A stretch of 64,000 nt of DNA, from assembly GCA_030431055.1 (NCBI GenBank), contig JAUIJA010000001.1:186001-250000 (forward strand), in the 5' to 3' direction. Source of the stretch: Bacteroidia bacterium. Its GTDB lineage: Bacteria; Bacteroidota; Bacteroidia; Flavobacteriales; Flavobacteriaceae. Below the pieces are notes generated by a model, which was not told the DNA's origin, did no database searches, and saw only the letters and a list, made by a program, of their open reading frames with translations. The translations under genes and the position numbers were made by a program. This document shows, piece after piece, positions 16,015 to 25,731 of the stretch (position 1 is the stretch's first letter; every line of letters starts with the position of its first letter).

Positions 16015-16491
16015 ATGACTGTAAGAAAAGGAACAAAAGAAGACGTAGTTAGTATTTTAAGTTTAATTCAAGAATTGGCTGTTTTTGAAAAAGAGCCAGA
16101 AGCTGTAATTGTTACAGAAACTGATTTATTACGCGATGGTTTTTCGGAAAATCCTTTGTACTACACTTTTGTTGCTGAAGAAAACGAAGAAGTTATTGGA
16201 ATGGCGTTGTATTATTATCGCTATTCTACATGGAAAGGAAAAACCATTCATTTAGAAGATTTAATCGTTCGCGAAAACAAACGTGGCACTGGCGCAGGAT
16301 TTGCTTTGTACAAAAAAATTATCGAGCAAGGTAAACTTGATGGTGTAAAAAGAATTGAATGGAATGTACTCGACTGGAATATAAATGCTATCGATTTCTA
16401 TGAAAAAAGCGGTGCAAAAATTCTAGATGACTGGAAAGTTGTACAAATGGATGAAAATGGAATCAACGAATTCATAAAAAAGAATACTTAA
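16015..16491 (+). CDS. GNAT family N-acetyltransferase (diamine acetyltransferase-like)
   Basis: The 158-residue protein is a single GNAT domain. The acetyl-CoA-binding motif is seen as LEDLIVRENKRGTGAGFALYKKI, residues about 83-105, where RGTGAGF is the Q/RxxGxG/A loop. The C-terminal part has WNVLDWNINAIDFYEKSGA, typical of the spermidine/spermine- and thialysine-acetyltransferase branch. Amine acetylation is therefore the likeliest activity, but the substrate is not defined. It is 3 bp upstream of the aspartate kinase gene, so both are probably in one transcript. Confidence 0.85.
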   Translation: MTVRKGTKEDVVSILSLIQELAVFEKEPEAVIVTETDLLRDGFSENPLYYTFVAEENEEVIGMALYYYRYSTWKGKTIHLEDLIVRENKRGTGAGFALYKKIIEQGKLDGVKRIEWNVLDWNINAIDFYEKSGAKILDDWKVVQMDENGINEFIKKNT

Positions 16492-16494
16492 GAA

Positions 16495-17748
16495 ATGAAA
16501 GTCTTTAAATTTGGTGGTGCTTCGGTAAAAGATGCCGATGGAGTAAAAAACTTAGCTCATGTTTTAGAGCAAGTTGGTTTTGAAAACACTTTGTTAGTAG
16601 TTTCTGCAATGGGTAAAACTACAAACGCTCTTGAAGTTGTTGTTCGAAATTACTTTGATAAATCGAACGAATTAAACGCATCGTTACAAGAAGTACGAAA
16701 GTACCACAACCAAATTTTAATGGATTTATTCGATAATGAAGACCACGAAGTTTTTTACGAAGTAACCAGTCTTTTAGACGATTTAGAATATTTCATCAGA
16801 AGTAATAAATCGCCAAATTACAACTTTGTTTACGACCAAGTAATCAGCACAGGAGAATTGGTTTCTACCACTATTGTAAGTTTCTATTTAAAAGAAGTTG
16901 GCATTAAAAATACGTGGTTAGATGTTCGCAATTTTATTAAAACCGATACGAATTATCGCGATGCGAATGTAGATTGGGAACAAACCCAAACCTTAATTAA
17001 AAAAAGCGTTAAGAAGAATACTTTAAACATTACGCAAGGTTTTATAGGAAGTGATGAAAACAACTTTACGACAACTCTTGGTCGCGAAGGTTCCGATTAT
17101 ACTGCGGCAATTTTTGCGTATTGCTTAAGTGCCGAAAGTGTTACGATATGGAAAGACGTTCCTGGTGTTTTAAATGCCGATCCGCGTTATTTTGAAAATG
17201 CTATTTTGTTGAACCAAATTTCGTATCGTGAAGCAATTGAATTAGCTTTTTATGGTGCAAGTGTAATTCACCCAAAAACCTTACAACCTTTACAACGTAA
17301 AGAAATTCCGTTGTATGTAAAATCATTTATAAATCCACTTTTAACTGGGACTTCTGTTTCAAAAGGTGCCGATTTAGAACCACATGTTCCGTGTTTTATT
17401 GTTAAGAAAAATCAATTGTTGATTTCACTTTCTTCGTTAGATTTCTCTTTTATTATGGAAGAACACATAAGCGAAGTTTTTGCTTTGTTTCACCAATACA
17501 AAGTAAAAGTGAATTTAATACAAAACTCGGCGATTAGTTTCTCTGTTTGTATTGAAGATAAGTTTAATAATTTTGAAGAATTGCGTAAAATCTTAGCAAA
17601 GAAATTTAAAGTTTCTTACAACGAAAATGTGTCGTTGTACACGATTCGTCATTTTGATGATAAATCTACAGCCATTGTGGAAACCAACAAAACGGTTTTA
17701 CTAAAACAAATTTCGAGAGAAACCTTGCAGATTATTACAAAGGAGTAA
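16495..17748 (+). CDS. Aspartate kinase (monofunctional)
   Basis: The 417-residue protein begins with the aspartokinase motif KFGGASVKDADGV near 4-16 and VVSAMGKTTNAL near 36-47. It continues with TTLGREGSDYTAA near 194-206 and VTIWKDVPGVLNADPR near 216-231. The C-terminal third has ACT-type regulatory sequence. It phosphorylates aspartate at the head of the Lys/Thr/Met pathway. It is not fused to homoserine dehydrogenase. The next enzyme, aspartate-semialdehyde dehydrogenase, is encoded separately at 47908-48897. Confidence 0.9.
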   Translation: MKVFKFGGASVKDADGVKNLAHVLEQVGFENTLLVVSAMGKTTNALEVVVRNYFDKSNELNASLQEVRKYHNQILMDLFDNEDHEVFYEVTSLLDDLEYFIRSNKSPNYNFVYDQVISTGELVSTTIVSFYLKEVGIKNTWLDVRNFIKTDTNYRDANVDWEQTQTLIKKSVKKNTLNITQGFIGSDENNFTTTLGREGSDYTAAIFAYCLSAESVTIWKDVPGVLNADPRYFENAILLNQISYREAIELAFYGASVIHPKTLQPLQRKEIPLYVKSFINPLLTGTSVSKGADLEPHVPCFIVKKNQLLISLSSLDFSFIMEEHISEVFALFHQYKVKVNLIQNSAISFSVCIEDKFNNFEELRKILAKKFKVSYNENVSLYTIRHFDDKSTAIVETNKTVLLKQISRETLQIITKE

Positions 17749-17773
17749 TTTTAATTTGCCTAATTCGGCAATG

Positions 17774-17818
17774 TGAAATAAAAAAAGCGCGGAAATATTT
17801 CGGTGCTTTTTTATTTCA
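17774..17818. terminator. Bidirectional terminator between aspartate kinase and the 17811 gene
   Basis: TGAAATAAAAAAAGC at 17774-17788 pairs with GCTTTTTTATTTCA at 17805-17818, around a GC-containing centre. The right arm overlaps the end of the convergent orphan gene. Confidence 0.6.
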
Positions 17819-18641
17819 AAATTGATTTTAATTTTTCTATTTTTAGTTTATCCAATTTTAGTGGAACAAAACTATATTCCGCATTATTACCATCAAAATC
17901 AGAATAATAGCCTGTATAAATCCAAACCTCCTTAAATGGAAGGTTTTCAAAATAATCATTTAAGCTTTCAAGATGTTCTATTATATCTTCAAGTTTGTAA
18001 GTTACAGTTCTATTATCAATAATTAAAATTACATCTTCTTTGCCTTTATGTTTTTTTTCTATCTTTTTATCTATTGCTGTTTTTAAAATAATATCAAAGT
18101 CTAATAAATCGTCACTTATTGAACTTTCAAAAATAAATTCCTTACCATAATAAGGATTATCTATCAATTGTTTTTTACTTATTCCTTTAGATTTTAATAA
18201 TTCTATTTCCTTTTGAATTTCACTCATTGGAAACAACCCATTTAATTTTATCATTTCATGAAATTCTATTTGCTTTTCATTACTTTTCTTATATATTCTT
18301 TCTTGATATTTAAAATTTCTAAATAGAGAAACCTCGTCAGCAATAGATGTAATTTCAAGTATTAATTTTTCTGAATTACTAAGCTCAATTTCAAAATCCC
18401 AAGGCTTATCACGTGAAAGAAACTTAATCCCAGTAGGCATTCCTACAAACATTTGTATGTATCTACTTAAAAAATGTATACAAATTATTTGTTCTCTTAC
18501 TTCTATTTGATGTATAAAAAGAATAATACGTTCCGTTGTTTTACCTTCTTTATCAATTAAAATAAACTTTTGATAGTTACTTTTTCCTTTAAGATTCTTA
18601 ACTGGATTTAGTGATTTTGCTAAGGAATTTATGTTAGTCAT
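17811..18641 (-). CDS. Hypothetical protein, orphan
   Basis: The 276-residue protein has no signal peptide or membrane helix and no family that I can name. It is very Lys/Ile/Glu-rich and more AT-rich than its neighbours. A central acidic strand pattern, WDFEIELSNSEKLILEI (about residues 81-97), recalls the D...E-x-K core of PD-(D/E)xK nucleases, but the final Lys is replaced. A second conserved-looking segment is VILIIDNRTVTYKLEDIIEHL near 204-224, then FKEVWIYTGYY. It is a single convergent gene between aspartate kinase and a large outer-membrane protein. This composition and setting suit a recently acquired accessory gene. Confidence 0.5.
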   Translation of the reverse strand: MTNINSLAKSLNPVKNLKGKSNYQKFILIDKEGKTTERIILFIHQIEVREQIICIHFLSRYIQMFVGMPTGIKFLSRDKPWDFEIELSNSEKLILEITSIADEVSLFRNFKYQERIYKKSNEKQIEFHEMIKLNGLFPMSEIQKEIELLKSKGISKKQLIDNPYYGKEFIFESSISDDLLDFDIILKTAIDKKIEKKHKGKEDVILIIDNRTVTYKLEDIIEHLESLNDYFENLPFKEVWIYTGYYSDFDGNNAEYSFVPLKLDKLKIEKLKSILK

Positions 18642-18770
18642 TTTTAAATTTATCTATCTATTATAAATATAACAATTCTTTTATCAATAAAGAAAGCTAA
18701 CTCTAATTTTCCAAAACAAGTTTTTTTATTCTATAAATACTACTTTTACAAATCGAGAGTTATAGTATTT

Positions 18771-21700
18771 ATGAAGCAAATAGGTTTCTTTTGGTTGTTG
18801 TTGTTTTTCATTTCGAGTGTACACGCTCAAGAAGTGGAAACCCATTACCAATCGAAAAAAATTGCGGTTTCAAACGATACTATTTTACTCGCTAAGGAAA
18901 GCTTAAACCCGAAACATTTTGAGGTTTTAGACAAACTGGGCAACAAAATAGATTCTACAGCTTACAAAGTAAACTTTCAAAAAGGTTTTTTGCTTTTTAA
19001 ATCGAGTGTACAAGATTCGGTTACCGTAAACTATTTAACCTATCCAAAATTCTTAACGAAAGAATACGCTATTTACGACGATAGCAAAGTGGTTCCTAAC
19101 GAAAGCGGACAACTTTTTGTAACGGGTAACGAACAAAAAAACAGGTTTCAACCTTTTGATGGTTTAAATACTTCGGGAAGTATTTCACGAGGAATTACCG
19201 TTGGGAACAATCAAAATACCGTTGTAAATTCTAATTTAGATTTACAAATCACAGGTAAAATTTCCGACAAAGTAAGTTTACGCGCTTCCATTCAAGATAG
19301 TAATATTCCTTTGCAAGATGGCGGATATTCGCAAAAATTAGACGAATTTGACCAAATTTTCATCGAGTTATTTTCAGATAATTGGAGCATTCGTGCTGGT
19401 GATTTATTTTTAGAAAACCGCCAATCGCAATTTTTAAACTTCAACAAAAAAGTACAAGGTTTATCTACGCGATTTAATTTCAACAATTCCAATTCTAACA
19501 CCGAAGTTGTTGCTTCGGCAGCTTTAGTTCGCGGACAATATGCAAGAAGTACTTTTACGGGTCAAGAAGGCAATCAAGGTCCGTACAAATTAAAGGGCAA
19601 CAATAACGAATTGTATGTTTTGGTTATTTCGGGTTCGGAACGTGTTTATGTAAACGGAATTTTACTAAAACGTGGCGAAAACAACGATTACACGATAGAT
19701 TACAACGCTGGCGAAATTACATTTACGTCGCTTTTCCCAATTACTTCCGAAATGCGTATCAATGTTGAATATCAATATACCGATAGAAATTATACGCGAT
19801 TTGTTGCTTATGGTGGCGCAAAACGTGAAGGCGAAAAGTTTACGATTGGCACTTATATTTATTCGGAAAATGATGTGAAAAACCAACCGTTACAACAAAA
19901 CTTATCGCAGGAACAAGTTGGTATTCTTCAAAATGCTGGTGATGATATCAACTTAATGAATGCACCTTCGGCTTATGAAGATTCATATTCGGATAATAAA
20001 ATTTTATACCGAAAAATTATCATTGGAACAGAAGAAGTTTTTGAATTTTCAACCGATGAAAACGAAGTTTTGTATAATGTTCGTTTTAGTTTTGTTGGAA
20101 CTAATCAAGGAAGTTATGCTTTAGCAAGTAATAATGCTATTGGAAAAATTTACGAATATGTTGGCGCTGGTTTGGGCGATTACGAACCAACAATTCCTTT
20201 GGTGGCGCCTACAAAAATTCAAATTGCTACAGTTTTAGGAGCCTACACGCCAACAGAAAAAACCAATATTGATTTTGAAATTGCCGTTTCTAATAACGAT
20301 AGAAATTTATACTCGGGAATTGACGATAATGACAATCAAGGAATTGCTGCAAAAGTAAATGCCAATCAAAGATTATACACAGGAAAGTTTTTAGTCGATG
20401 GTTTTGCCAATTTCAATTTAATTCAACAAGATTTTAGAAGTATTGAGCGTTTATTCAATATTGAATTCAATCGCGATTGGAATTTGAATAATCCGTTAGG
20501 CAATCAAAGTTTATTAATTACCGGAACCAATTTCAATTTTAAAAAGAATGGCTTTGCTAAATATCAATTGGAAAAGCTTGATTTTTCGGAAAACTTTTCA
20601 GGAACAAGACATTTAGTTGCATCTAATTTGCGATTCAATAAAACAACGCTTTCAACCAATTTTAGTGCTTTATCGAGTTCTAGCGATTATGCCGATTCAA
20701 AATTTATCCGAAATCAAACCATTGGAAAACATCATTTTGGGAAAAATTGGGTTGGCGCAAGTTTGAGTTTAGAAAACAACCAAGAAACTTTAGCCTCAAC
20801 TAATGAATTGAGTAATTTAAGTCAAAAATTTACCGAATATGGAGCGTTTATTGGTCGTGGCGATTCTACTAAAGTTTTTGTAGAATTAGGATATTTAAAC
20901 CGAGTTAACGATAGTGTTCAAAATGGAAATTTAAGTCGTGTAAATCGTTCTGATTCGTATTATTTGAAATCTCAATTGATCAAAACTGAGAAGAGCAATT
21001 TGAGTGTTTTTGTAAAATATCGAAATTTAAAATATACAGATGAAACTCGACAAGATGAACCTTCGCTGAATTCGAGAGTTTTGTATAGCAATAACTTCTT
21101 CAACAATTTACTACAAAGTACATCGACTTACGAAACATCGTCAGGAACAATCCCGCAACAAGAATTTACATATCTTGAAGTCGAACCTGGACAAGGTGTT
21201 TACACTTGGATTGATTACAACAATAACGGAATTCAAGAATTACAAGAATTTGAAATTGCGCCGTTTCAAGATCAAGCGAAATATGTTCGTGTGTTTTTAC
21301 CTAATCAGATTTTCATTCGCACACATCAAAATAGATTTTCACAATCGCTGAATTTTAATGGATTGGTTTGGCAAAACGATAGTGGATTCAAGAAATTCTT
21401 ATCGCATTTTTACAATCAGTTTTCGTTTTTAGTGGAACGAAAAATCGTTCGTGATGGCAATAATTTTGATTTAAATCCTTTTTCAACTTCAGATGAAATG
21501 ATTGGATTGAACAATAGTTTTAGAAATAGTTTATTTTACAATCGCGGTAAACAAAAACATTCGGTTACTTACACTTATATAAATAATCATTTAAAAAACC
21601 TTTTAAACATTGGAAGTCAAGAAACCAAACAATATTCGCATCAAATCAATTACCAACATTTGATTGCTAAATCTTGGTTAACACAATTAAGCTCTTCGAT

Positions 21701-22151
21701 TGGAAATTCTAAAAGCGAAGTTGAAAACTACGCAACAAGAAACTTTGACATTGAGAATTATGCTATTCAACCAAAATTATCTTACATTTTTTCAAAAAAT
21801 GCGAGTTGGGATGTTTTTTACGAATTTAAAAATCAATTGAATCAAATCAACAACCAAGAAGAACTCAATCAAAGCCGATTAGGAGCAGCTTTTAACTTTA
21901 ATAGTGAAAAAGGGTTTACGCTTACTGGAGAATATTCGTATTACAATAATGACTTTACTGGAAGTCAATTATCGCCGGTTGCTTTTCAAATGTTACAAGG
22001 TTTACAGGCTGGAAAAAACAGTGTTTGGCAACTTTTATTACAAAAAAACATTACACAATATTTAGACGTAAACATCAATTATCAAGGAAGAAAATCAGAA
22101 ACTTCAAAAACTATCCATACTGGAAATATTCAACTCAGAGCCTTTTTTTAA
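18771..22151 (+). CDS. Large outer-membrane beta-barrel protein of unknown function
   Basis: The 1126-residue protein has a signal peptide ending in HAQ (about residue 19). A soluble beta-rich region, about residues 20-150, is followed by many alternating hydrophobic/polar strands rich in Asn, Gly, Tyr and Phe, ending in LRAFF. A C-terminal aromatic residue is typical of outer-membrane barrels. Motif-like stretches are SISRGITVGNNQN near 137-149 and DNWSIRAGDLFLENRQSQF near 203-221. No TonB box, plug or OmpA domain is visible. It precedes a T9SS substrate gene by 67 bp. An export or surface-assembly role is possible but not shown. Confidence 0.65.
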   Translation: MKQIGFFWLLLFFISSVHAQEVETHYQSKKIAVSNDTILLAKESLNPKHFEVLDKLGNKIDSTAYKVNFQKGFLLFKSSVQDSVTVNYLTYPKFLTKEYAIYDDSKVVPNESGQLFVTGNEQKNRFQPFDGLNTSGSISRGITVGNNQNTVVNSNLDLQITGKISDKVSLRASIQDSNIPLQDGGYSQKLDEFDQIFIELFSDNWSIRAGDLFLENRQSQFLNFNKKVQGLSTRFNFNNSNSNTEVVASAALVRGQYARSTFTGQEGNQGPYKLKGNNNELYVLVISGSERVYVNGILLKRGENNDYTIDYNAGEITFTSLFPITSEMRINVEYQYTDRNYTRFVAYGGAKREGEKFTIGTYIYSENDVKNQPLQQNLSQEQVGILQNAGDDINLMNAPSAYEDSYSDNKILYRKIIIGTEEVFEFSTDENEVLYNVRFSFVGTNQGSYALASNNAIGKIYEYVGAGLGDYEPTIPLVAPTKIQIATVLGAYTPTEKTNIDFEIAVSNNDRNLYSGIDDNDNQGIAAKVNANQRLYTGKFLVDGFANFNLIQQDFRSIERLFNIEFNRDWNLNNPLGNQSLLITGTNFNFKKNGFAKYQLEKLDFSENFSGTRHLVASNLRFNKTTLSTNFSALSSSSDYADSKFIRNQTIGKHHFGKNWVGASLSLENNQETLASTNELSNLSQKFTEYGAFIGRGDSTKVFVELGYLNRVNDSVQNGNLSRVNRSDSYYLKSQLIKTEKSNLSVFVKYRNLKYTDETRQDEPSLNSRVLYSNNFFNNLLQSTSTYETSSGTIPQQEFTYLEVEPGQGVYTWIDYNNNGIQELQEFEIAPFQDQAKYVRVFLPNQIFIRTHQNRFSQSLNFNGLVWQNDSGFKKFLSHFYNQFSFLVERKIVRDGNNFDLNPFSTSDEMIGLNNSFRNSLFYNRGKQKHSVTYTYINNHLKNLLNIGSQETKQYSHQINYQHLIAKSWLTQLSSSIGNSKSEVENYATRNFDIENYAIQPKLSYIFSKNASWDVFYEFKNQLNQINNQEELNQSRLGAAFNFNSEKGFTLTGEYSYYNNDFTGSQLSPVAFQMLQGLQAGKNSVWQLLLQKNITQYLDVNINYQGRKSETSKTIHTGNIQLRAFF

Positions 22152-22183
22152 CATTAATTTTGAAGCATTCTTAATAAAGTTTG

Positions 22184-22191
22184 TAGCTTTG
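22184..22191 (+). promoter_or_regulatory. Promoter of the IgGFc-like T9SS gene
   Basis: TTG at 22160-22162 and TAGCTTTG at 22184-22191, with a 21-bp spacer, fit the Bacteroidota consensus. The start at 22219 is 27 bp downstream. Confidence 0.55.
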
Positions 22192-22218
22192 TAGATTATA
22201 ACAAAAACAAACTAACTA

Positions 22219-25200
22219 GTGAGAAACTCTGTTTTCTTTTTATTTATCATTTTATTAAGCTTGAATAGTAATGCGCAATTGAGCAACAAACACTGGTTAC
22301 CGCCTTTACACGCAAATGAAACTCAAGACCCTAATTTAATACAGGACCATTATATATATCTTTCAACACCTCAACCAACTCCTTTTACAGTTACAGTTAC
22401 AACAGGTAGTGGATTGCCAATTACTGGATCACCGTTTACAATTTCACAAGGAAACCCTATAAGAATTGATATTGGAAATGGACAACCTTCCAGTATGTTT
22501 TTAAACAGAAGCGATGTTGGCCATGTTGTTAGTGACAAAGGATTGATCTTAGAAGGACAATACGACTTTTATGTAAATTTAAGAGTACGATCAACAAACC
22601 ATGCTGAATTTTTAGCTTCTAAGGGCAGAACAGGAGCTGGTAAAGTTTTTAGATTAGGTAGTTTGCCTCAAAATTCTGGTGGAGGAATTAGAAATTTTAT
22701 TTCTAGTTTTATGGCAACTGAAGATAATACTTCGGTAACTCTTTCTGATTACGATACTAATATTGTTTTTATTGATGGATTTAACACTTTTAGTAATCCA
22801 GTACAAAACTTCACTTTAAACAAAGGAGAAAGCGTTGTTGTGTCAGGATATTCTGATAATAGCTTTGCTAATCTAGATGGCTTTGTAGGAGCTTTGTTAG
22901 AATCTAACAAACCAATTGTTGTAAACACAGGTAATTTAGCGGGGAGTTTAGGTGGAACAAATTCAGGGCAAGATTTTAATTTAGACCAAATTGTTCCACT
23001 TGAACAAGTAGGGCAGGAATACGTAATTATGAAAGGTAATGGAAGTGATGTAACAGAACATCCTTTAGTTATTGCCCACGAAGATAATACTGAGGTTTAT
23101 TTAAATGATGACCCAACGCCTGTTATCACTTTAAATGCAGGACAGTTTTTCCTAATTCCTACTTCTTATTTTATTGGACCTGGAACAAACAAAAATATGT
23201 ATATAAATACTTCCAAAAAAGCATTTTTATATCAAATTGTTGGCGGAAATATTAACGATGCAACTTCCGGTTTTTACTTTATTCCACCTTTAAGTTGCTT
23301 TTGGCAAAAAAGTGTAGATTTAATTCCATCAATTAATGAAATTGGTTTTCAAACTGATTTTATAGGAAACCTTATTATAGCTACCGAAACAGGTTCAACT
23401 ATTTCAATAAATGGAATTCCTACAACTGAAACACCATTGCTTGTGACTGGAAACCCAAATTGGGAAACCTATCGTATAAGCGGACTATCTGGAAATGTTA
23501 GTATAGAATCTACTGGAGCTTTAGCCGTAGGTGTTCTTTCTGTTAGTGGTTTTGCGGGAATTGGTGGATATTTTTCAGGTTTTGGCAGTATTCCAAGTGA
23601 TACTACGATTGATGTTTGTACAGGAAGTGTTATTGATTTATTTGATAAAATCCCTGGGAATCCAGAACCTGGAGGAATATGGGATTTTAACGGAACACCA
23701 AGAAGCCCTAATAATGGGTTATTTAATCCGGATACAGATCTTATCGGAGATTACACCTACACCTTTACTAAGACTTGTGATGGTGTTTCAAGAACATACC
23801 CTATTACAATTACAATAAACTCTATTCAGCCTGGTCCAAATGCTGGAACTTCAAAAACAAAATCGTATTGTATTACAGATGCTTCAGAAGATTTGACGAC
23901 TGTTTTAGGAACATCTATAACCACTGGAGGTAATTGGACATTTAATGGAAATCCTAGAACTGATGGTATTATTGATCCTTCTATTGATCAATCTGGAACG
24001 TATACTTACACTATACCTGCACAAGGTGTTTGTGATGCAGTTTCGGCTTCAATTGTCGTAACAATAAATCCTTCACCACAATTAGAAACGGTTTCTGATT
24101 TTCCACTTTGTGACGATACAACCTCAGGTTCTGATACTGATGGTTTATCAGTTTTCAATTTGACTACTAAAAATTCAGAAGTTTTCGGAACTCAAACTGG
24201 GGTTACTGTAAAATACTATGAAGACCAAACAGATGCTGAAAACGAAGCACCAAATAACATTACTTCTATTACAGCTGCAACAGGAAAAATTATTTATTTC
24301 AGAATAGAAAATAGCTTTGGGTGTTTTCAAATTGGTAGCTTTACTCTAATTGTAAACCCAAAACCAGTTGTAGAAGATGAAGTTACATTAAAGCAATGTG
24401 ATGATGATACTGATACACAAGCTACTTTTGTTTTAACACAAGCAAACGGTTTAATTTCTTTAGAAACTAATGTAACTTTTAGTTATCACACTAATTTATC
24501 TGGCGCAAAAAACAATAATAATATTATCACCAATGATGATGCTTATTTAGGAACAAATGGAAATTCTGTTTGGGTTAGAATAGAAAACGAATTTGGTTGT
24601 TTTAGAACTGCAAAAGTAAACCTTGTAGTTTCTACAACTCAGTTTCCAGCAAGCTTTGTTCCACAAGATTATCCAACTTGTGACATTTACAGAGATGCTA
24701 CTGATGTAGACAATGATGGTTTTGATTATTTTGATATTGATTCATTCTACACAAATGATATTATTAGTGCTTTTCCAGTATCTCAACAACCTTTTTTAAT
24801 AGTTAGCTACTATGAAAATTATGATGATGCAGAATTGGTAATTAACCCTATTACCGATATTAATAACTATCGAAATGTAGTTGCTGGCGGAAATCCTATT
24901 TGGGCTCGTGTAGATAGTCAGTTAAACAACGATCCTGGATGTAAAGGAATACAAGAATTACAACTTATTGTTAATCCTATTCCTGAAGTAGATTTAGGGG
25001 TTAATTTCACGCTTTGTCTTGATCCTGTAAATGGAGTTGGCTCACAAGTAATTGACGCTACTCCTTCTTCACCTGGAAATTACTCGTATGTATGGACATC
25101 TGATATTTCTGGATTAGATTTATCTGGAGAAACAAATGCAACTTATACCGTTACTCAAGCCGGAACATATAACGTATTAGTAACTAATTTAGATACGACT

Positions 25201-25731
25201 TGTCAAAACACAGATTCTATTACAGCAACTTTCTCATCAGAACCAGCTACCTTTGAAGCTTCAGTAACAACAGAACCATTTTCATCTGGTTTAAGTACTA
25301 TTGTTGGTATTGCTTCTGGAGGTTATGGAATTTATGAATATAGTTTAGATTTAACTAACTGGCAGTTAAGTCCTCAATTCAACAATATCCCTAATGGAAA
25401 TCACACTATTTACGTGCGTGATATTCAAGGTTGTGGGATTCTTTCTGTAACTAATTTAGTTGCGATAACGTATCCTAATTTCTTTACACCAAACGGTGAT
25501 GGTTATAACGATACTTGGAACATTGCCAATTTACCTACGGAATATAATGCTAAGTTGTATATTTTTGATCGCTATGGAAAACTAATTAAACAAATTAGTC
25601 CTTATGGAAATGGTTGGAATGGGAACTTTAACGGCGAAAAATTGCCTGCTTCAGATTATTGGTTCTCATTAAAATATACGATAAATGGCGAACAAAAAGA
25701 ATTCAAATCTCACTTTAGTTTAAAACGATAA
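22219..25731 (+). CDS. T9SS type-B sorting domain protein with IgGFc-binding-like N-terminal region
   Basis: The protein starts at a GTG and has 1170 residues. The signal peptide ends in SNAQ near 20. Residues about 35-420 resemble the IgGFc-binding protein N-terminal domain: LSTPQPTPFTVTVTTGSG, IVPLEQVGQEYVIMKGNGSD near 256-275, then the FYFIPPLSCFWQKSVDLIP segment. Repeated Ig-like/PKD-type modules with paired Cys follow. The C-terminus (about 1085-1170), with FFTPNGDGYNDTWNI and YIFDRYGKLI, is the type-B T9SS/gliding C-terminal domain. The product should be exported and displayed on the surface. IgG binding should not be inferred. It overlaps the crotonase gene by one base. Confidence 0.85.
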   Translation: MRNSVFFLFIILLSLNSNAQLSNKHWLPPLHANETQDPNLIQDHYIYLSTPQPTPFTVTVTTGSGLPITGSPFTISQGNPIRIDIGNGQPSSMFLNRSDVGHVVSDKGLILEGQYDFYVNLRVRSTNHAEFLASKGRTGAGKVFRLGSLPQNSGGGIRNFISSFMATEDNTSVTLSDYDTNIVFIDGFNTFSNPVQNFTLNKGESVVVSGYSDNSFANLDGFVGALLESNKPIVVNTGNLAGSLGGTNSGQDFNLDQIVPLEQVGQEYVIMKGNGSDVTEHPLVIAHEDNTEVYLNDDPTPVITLNAGQFFLIPTSYFIGPGTNKNMYINTSKKAFLYQIVGGNINDATSGFYFIPPLSCFWQKSVDLIPSINEIGFQTDFIGNLIIATETGSTISINGIPTTETPLLVTGNPNWETYRISGLSGNVSIESTGALAVGVLSVSGFAGIGGYFSGFGSIPSDTTIDVCTGSVIDLFDKIPGNPEPGGIWDFNGTPRSPNNGLFNPDTDLIGDYTYTFTKTCDGVSRTYPITITINSIQPGPNAGTSKTKSYCITDASEDLTTVLGTSITTGGNWTFNGNPRTDGIIDPSIDQSGTYTYTIPAQGVCDAVSASIVVTINPSPQLETVSDFPLCDDTTSGSDTDGLSVFNLTTKNSEVFGTQTGVTVKYYEDQTDAENEAPNNITSITAATGKIIYFRIENSFGCFQIGSFTLIVNPKPVVEDEVTLKQCDDDTDTQATFVLTQANGLISLETNVTFSYHTNLSGAKNNNNIITNDDAYLGTNGNSVWVRIENEFGCFRTAKVNLVVSTTQFPASFVPQDYPTCDIYRDATDVDNDGFDYFDIDSFYTNDIISAFPVSQQPFLIVSYYENYDDAELVINPITDINNYRNVVAGGNPIWARVDSQLNNDPGCKGIQELQLIVNPIPEVDLGVNFTLCLDPVNGVGSQVIDATPSSPGNYSYVWTSDISGLDLSGETNATYTVTQAGTYNVLVTNLDTTCQNTDSITATFSSEPATFEASVTTEPFSSGLSTIVGIASGGYGIYEYSLDLTNWQLSPQFNNIPNGNHTIYVRDIQGCGILSVTNLVAITYPNFFTPNGDGYNDTWNIANLPTEYNAKLYIFDRYGKLIKQISPYGNGWNGNFNGEKLPASDYWFSLKYTINGEQKEFKSHFSLKR

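Noticed and set aside
22219..25731. True immunoglobulin-binding protein
   Set aside because: Similarity to the IgGFc-binding domain does not establish IgG binding, and such domains are common in environmental bacteria.
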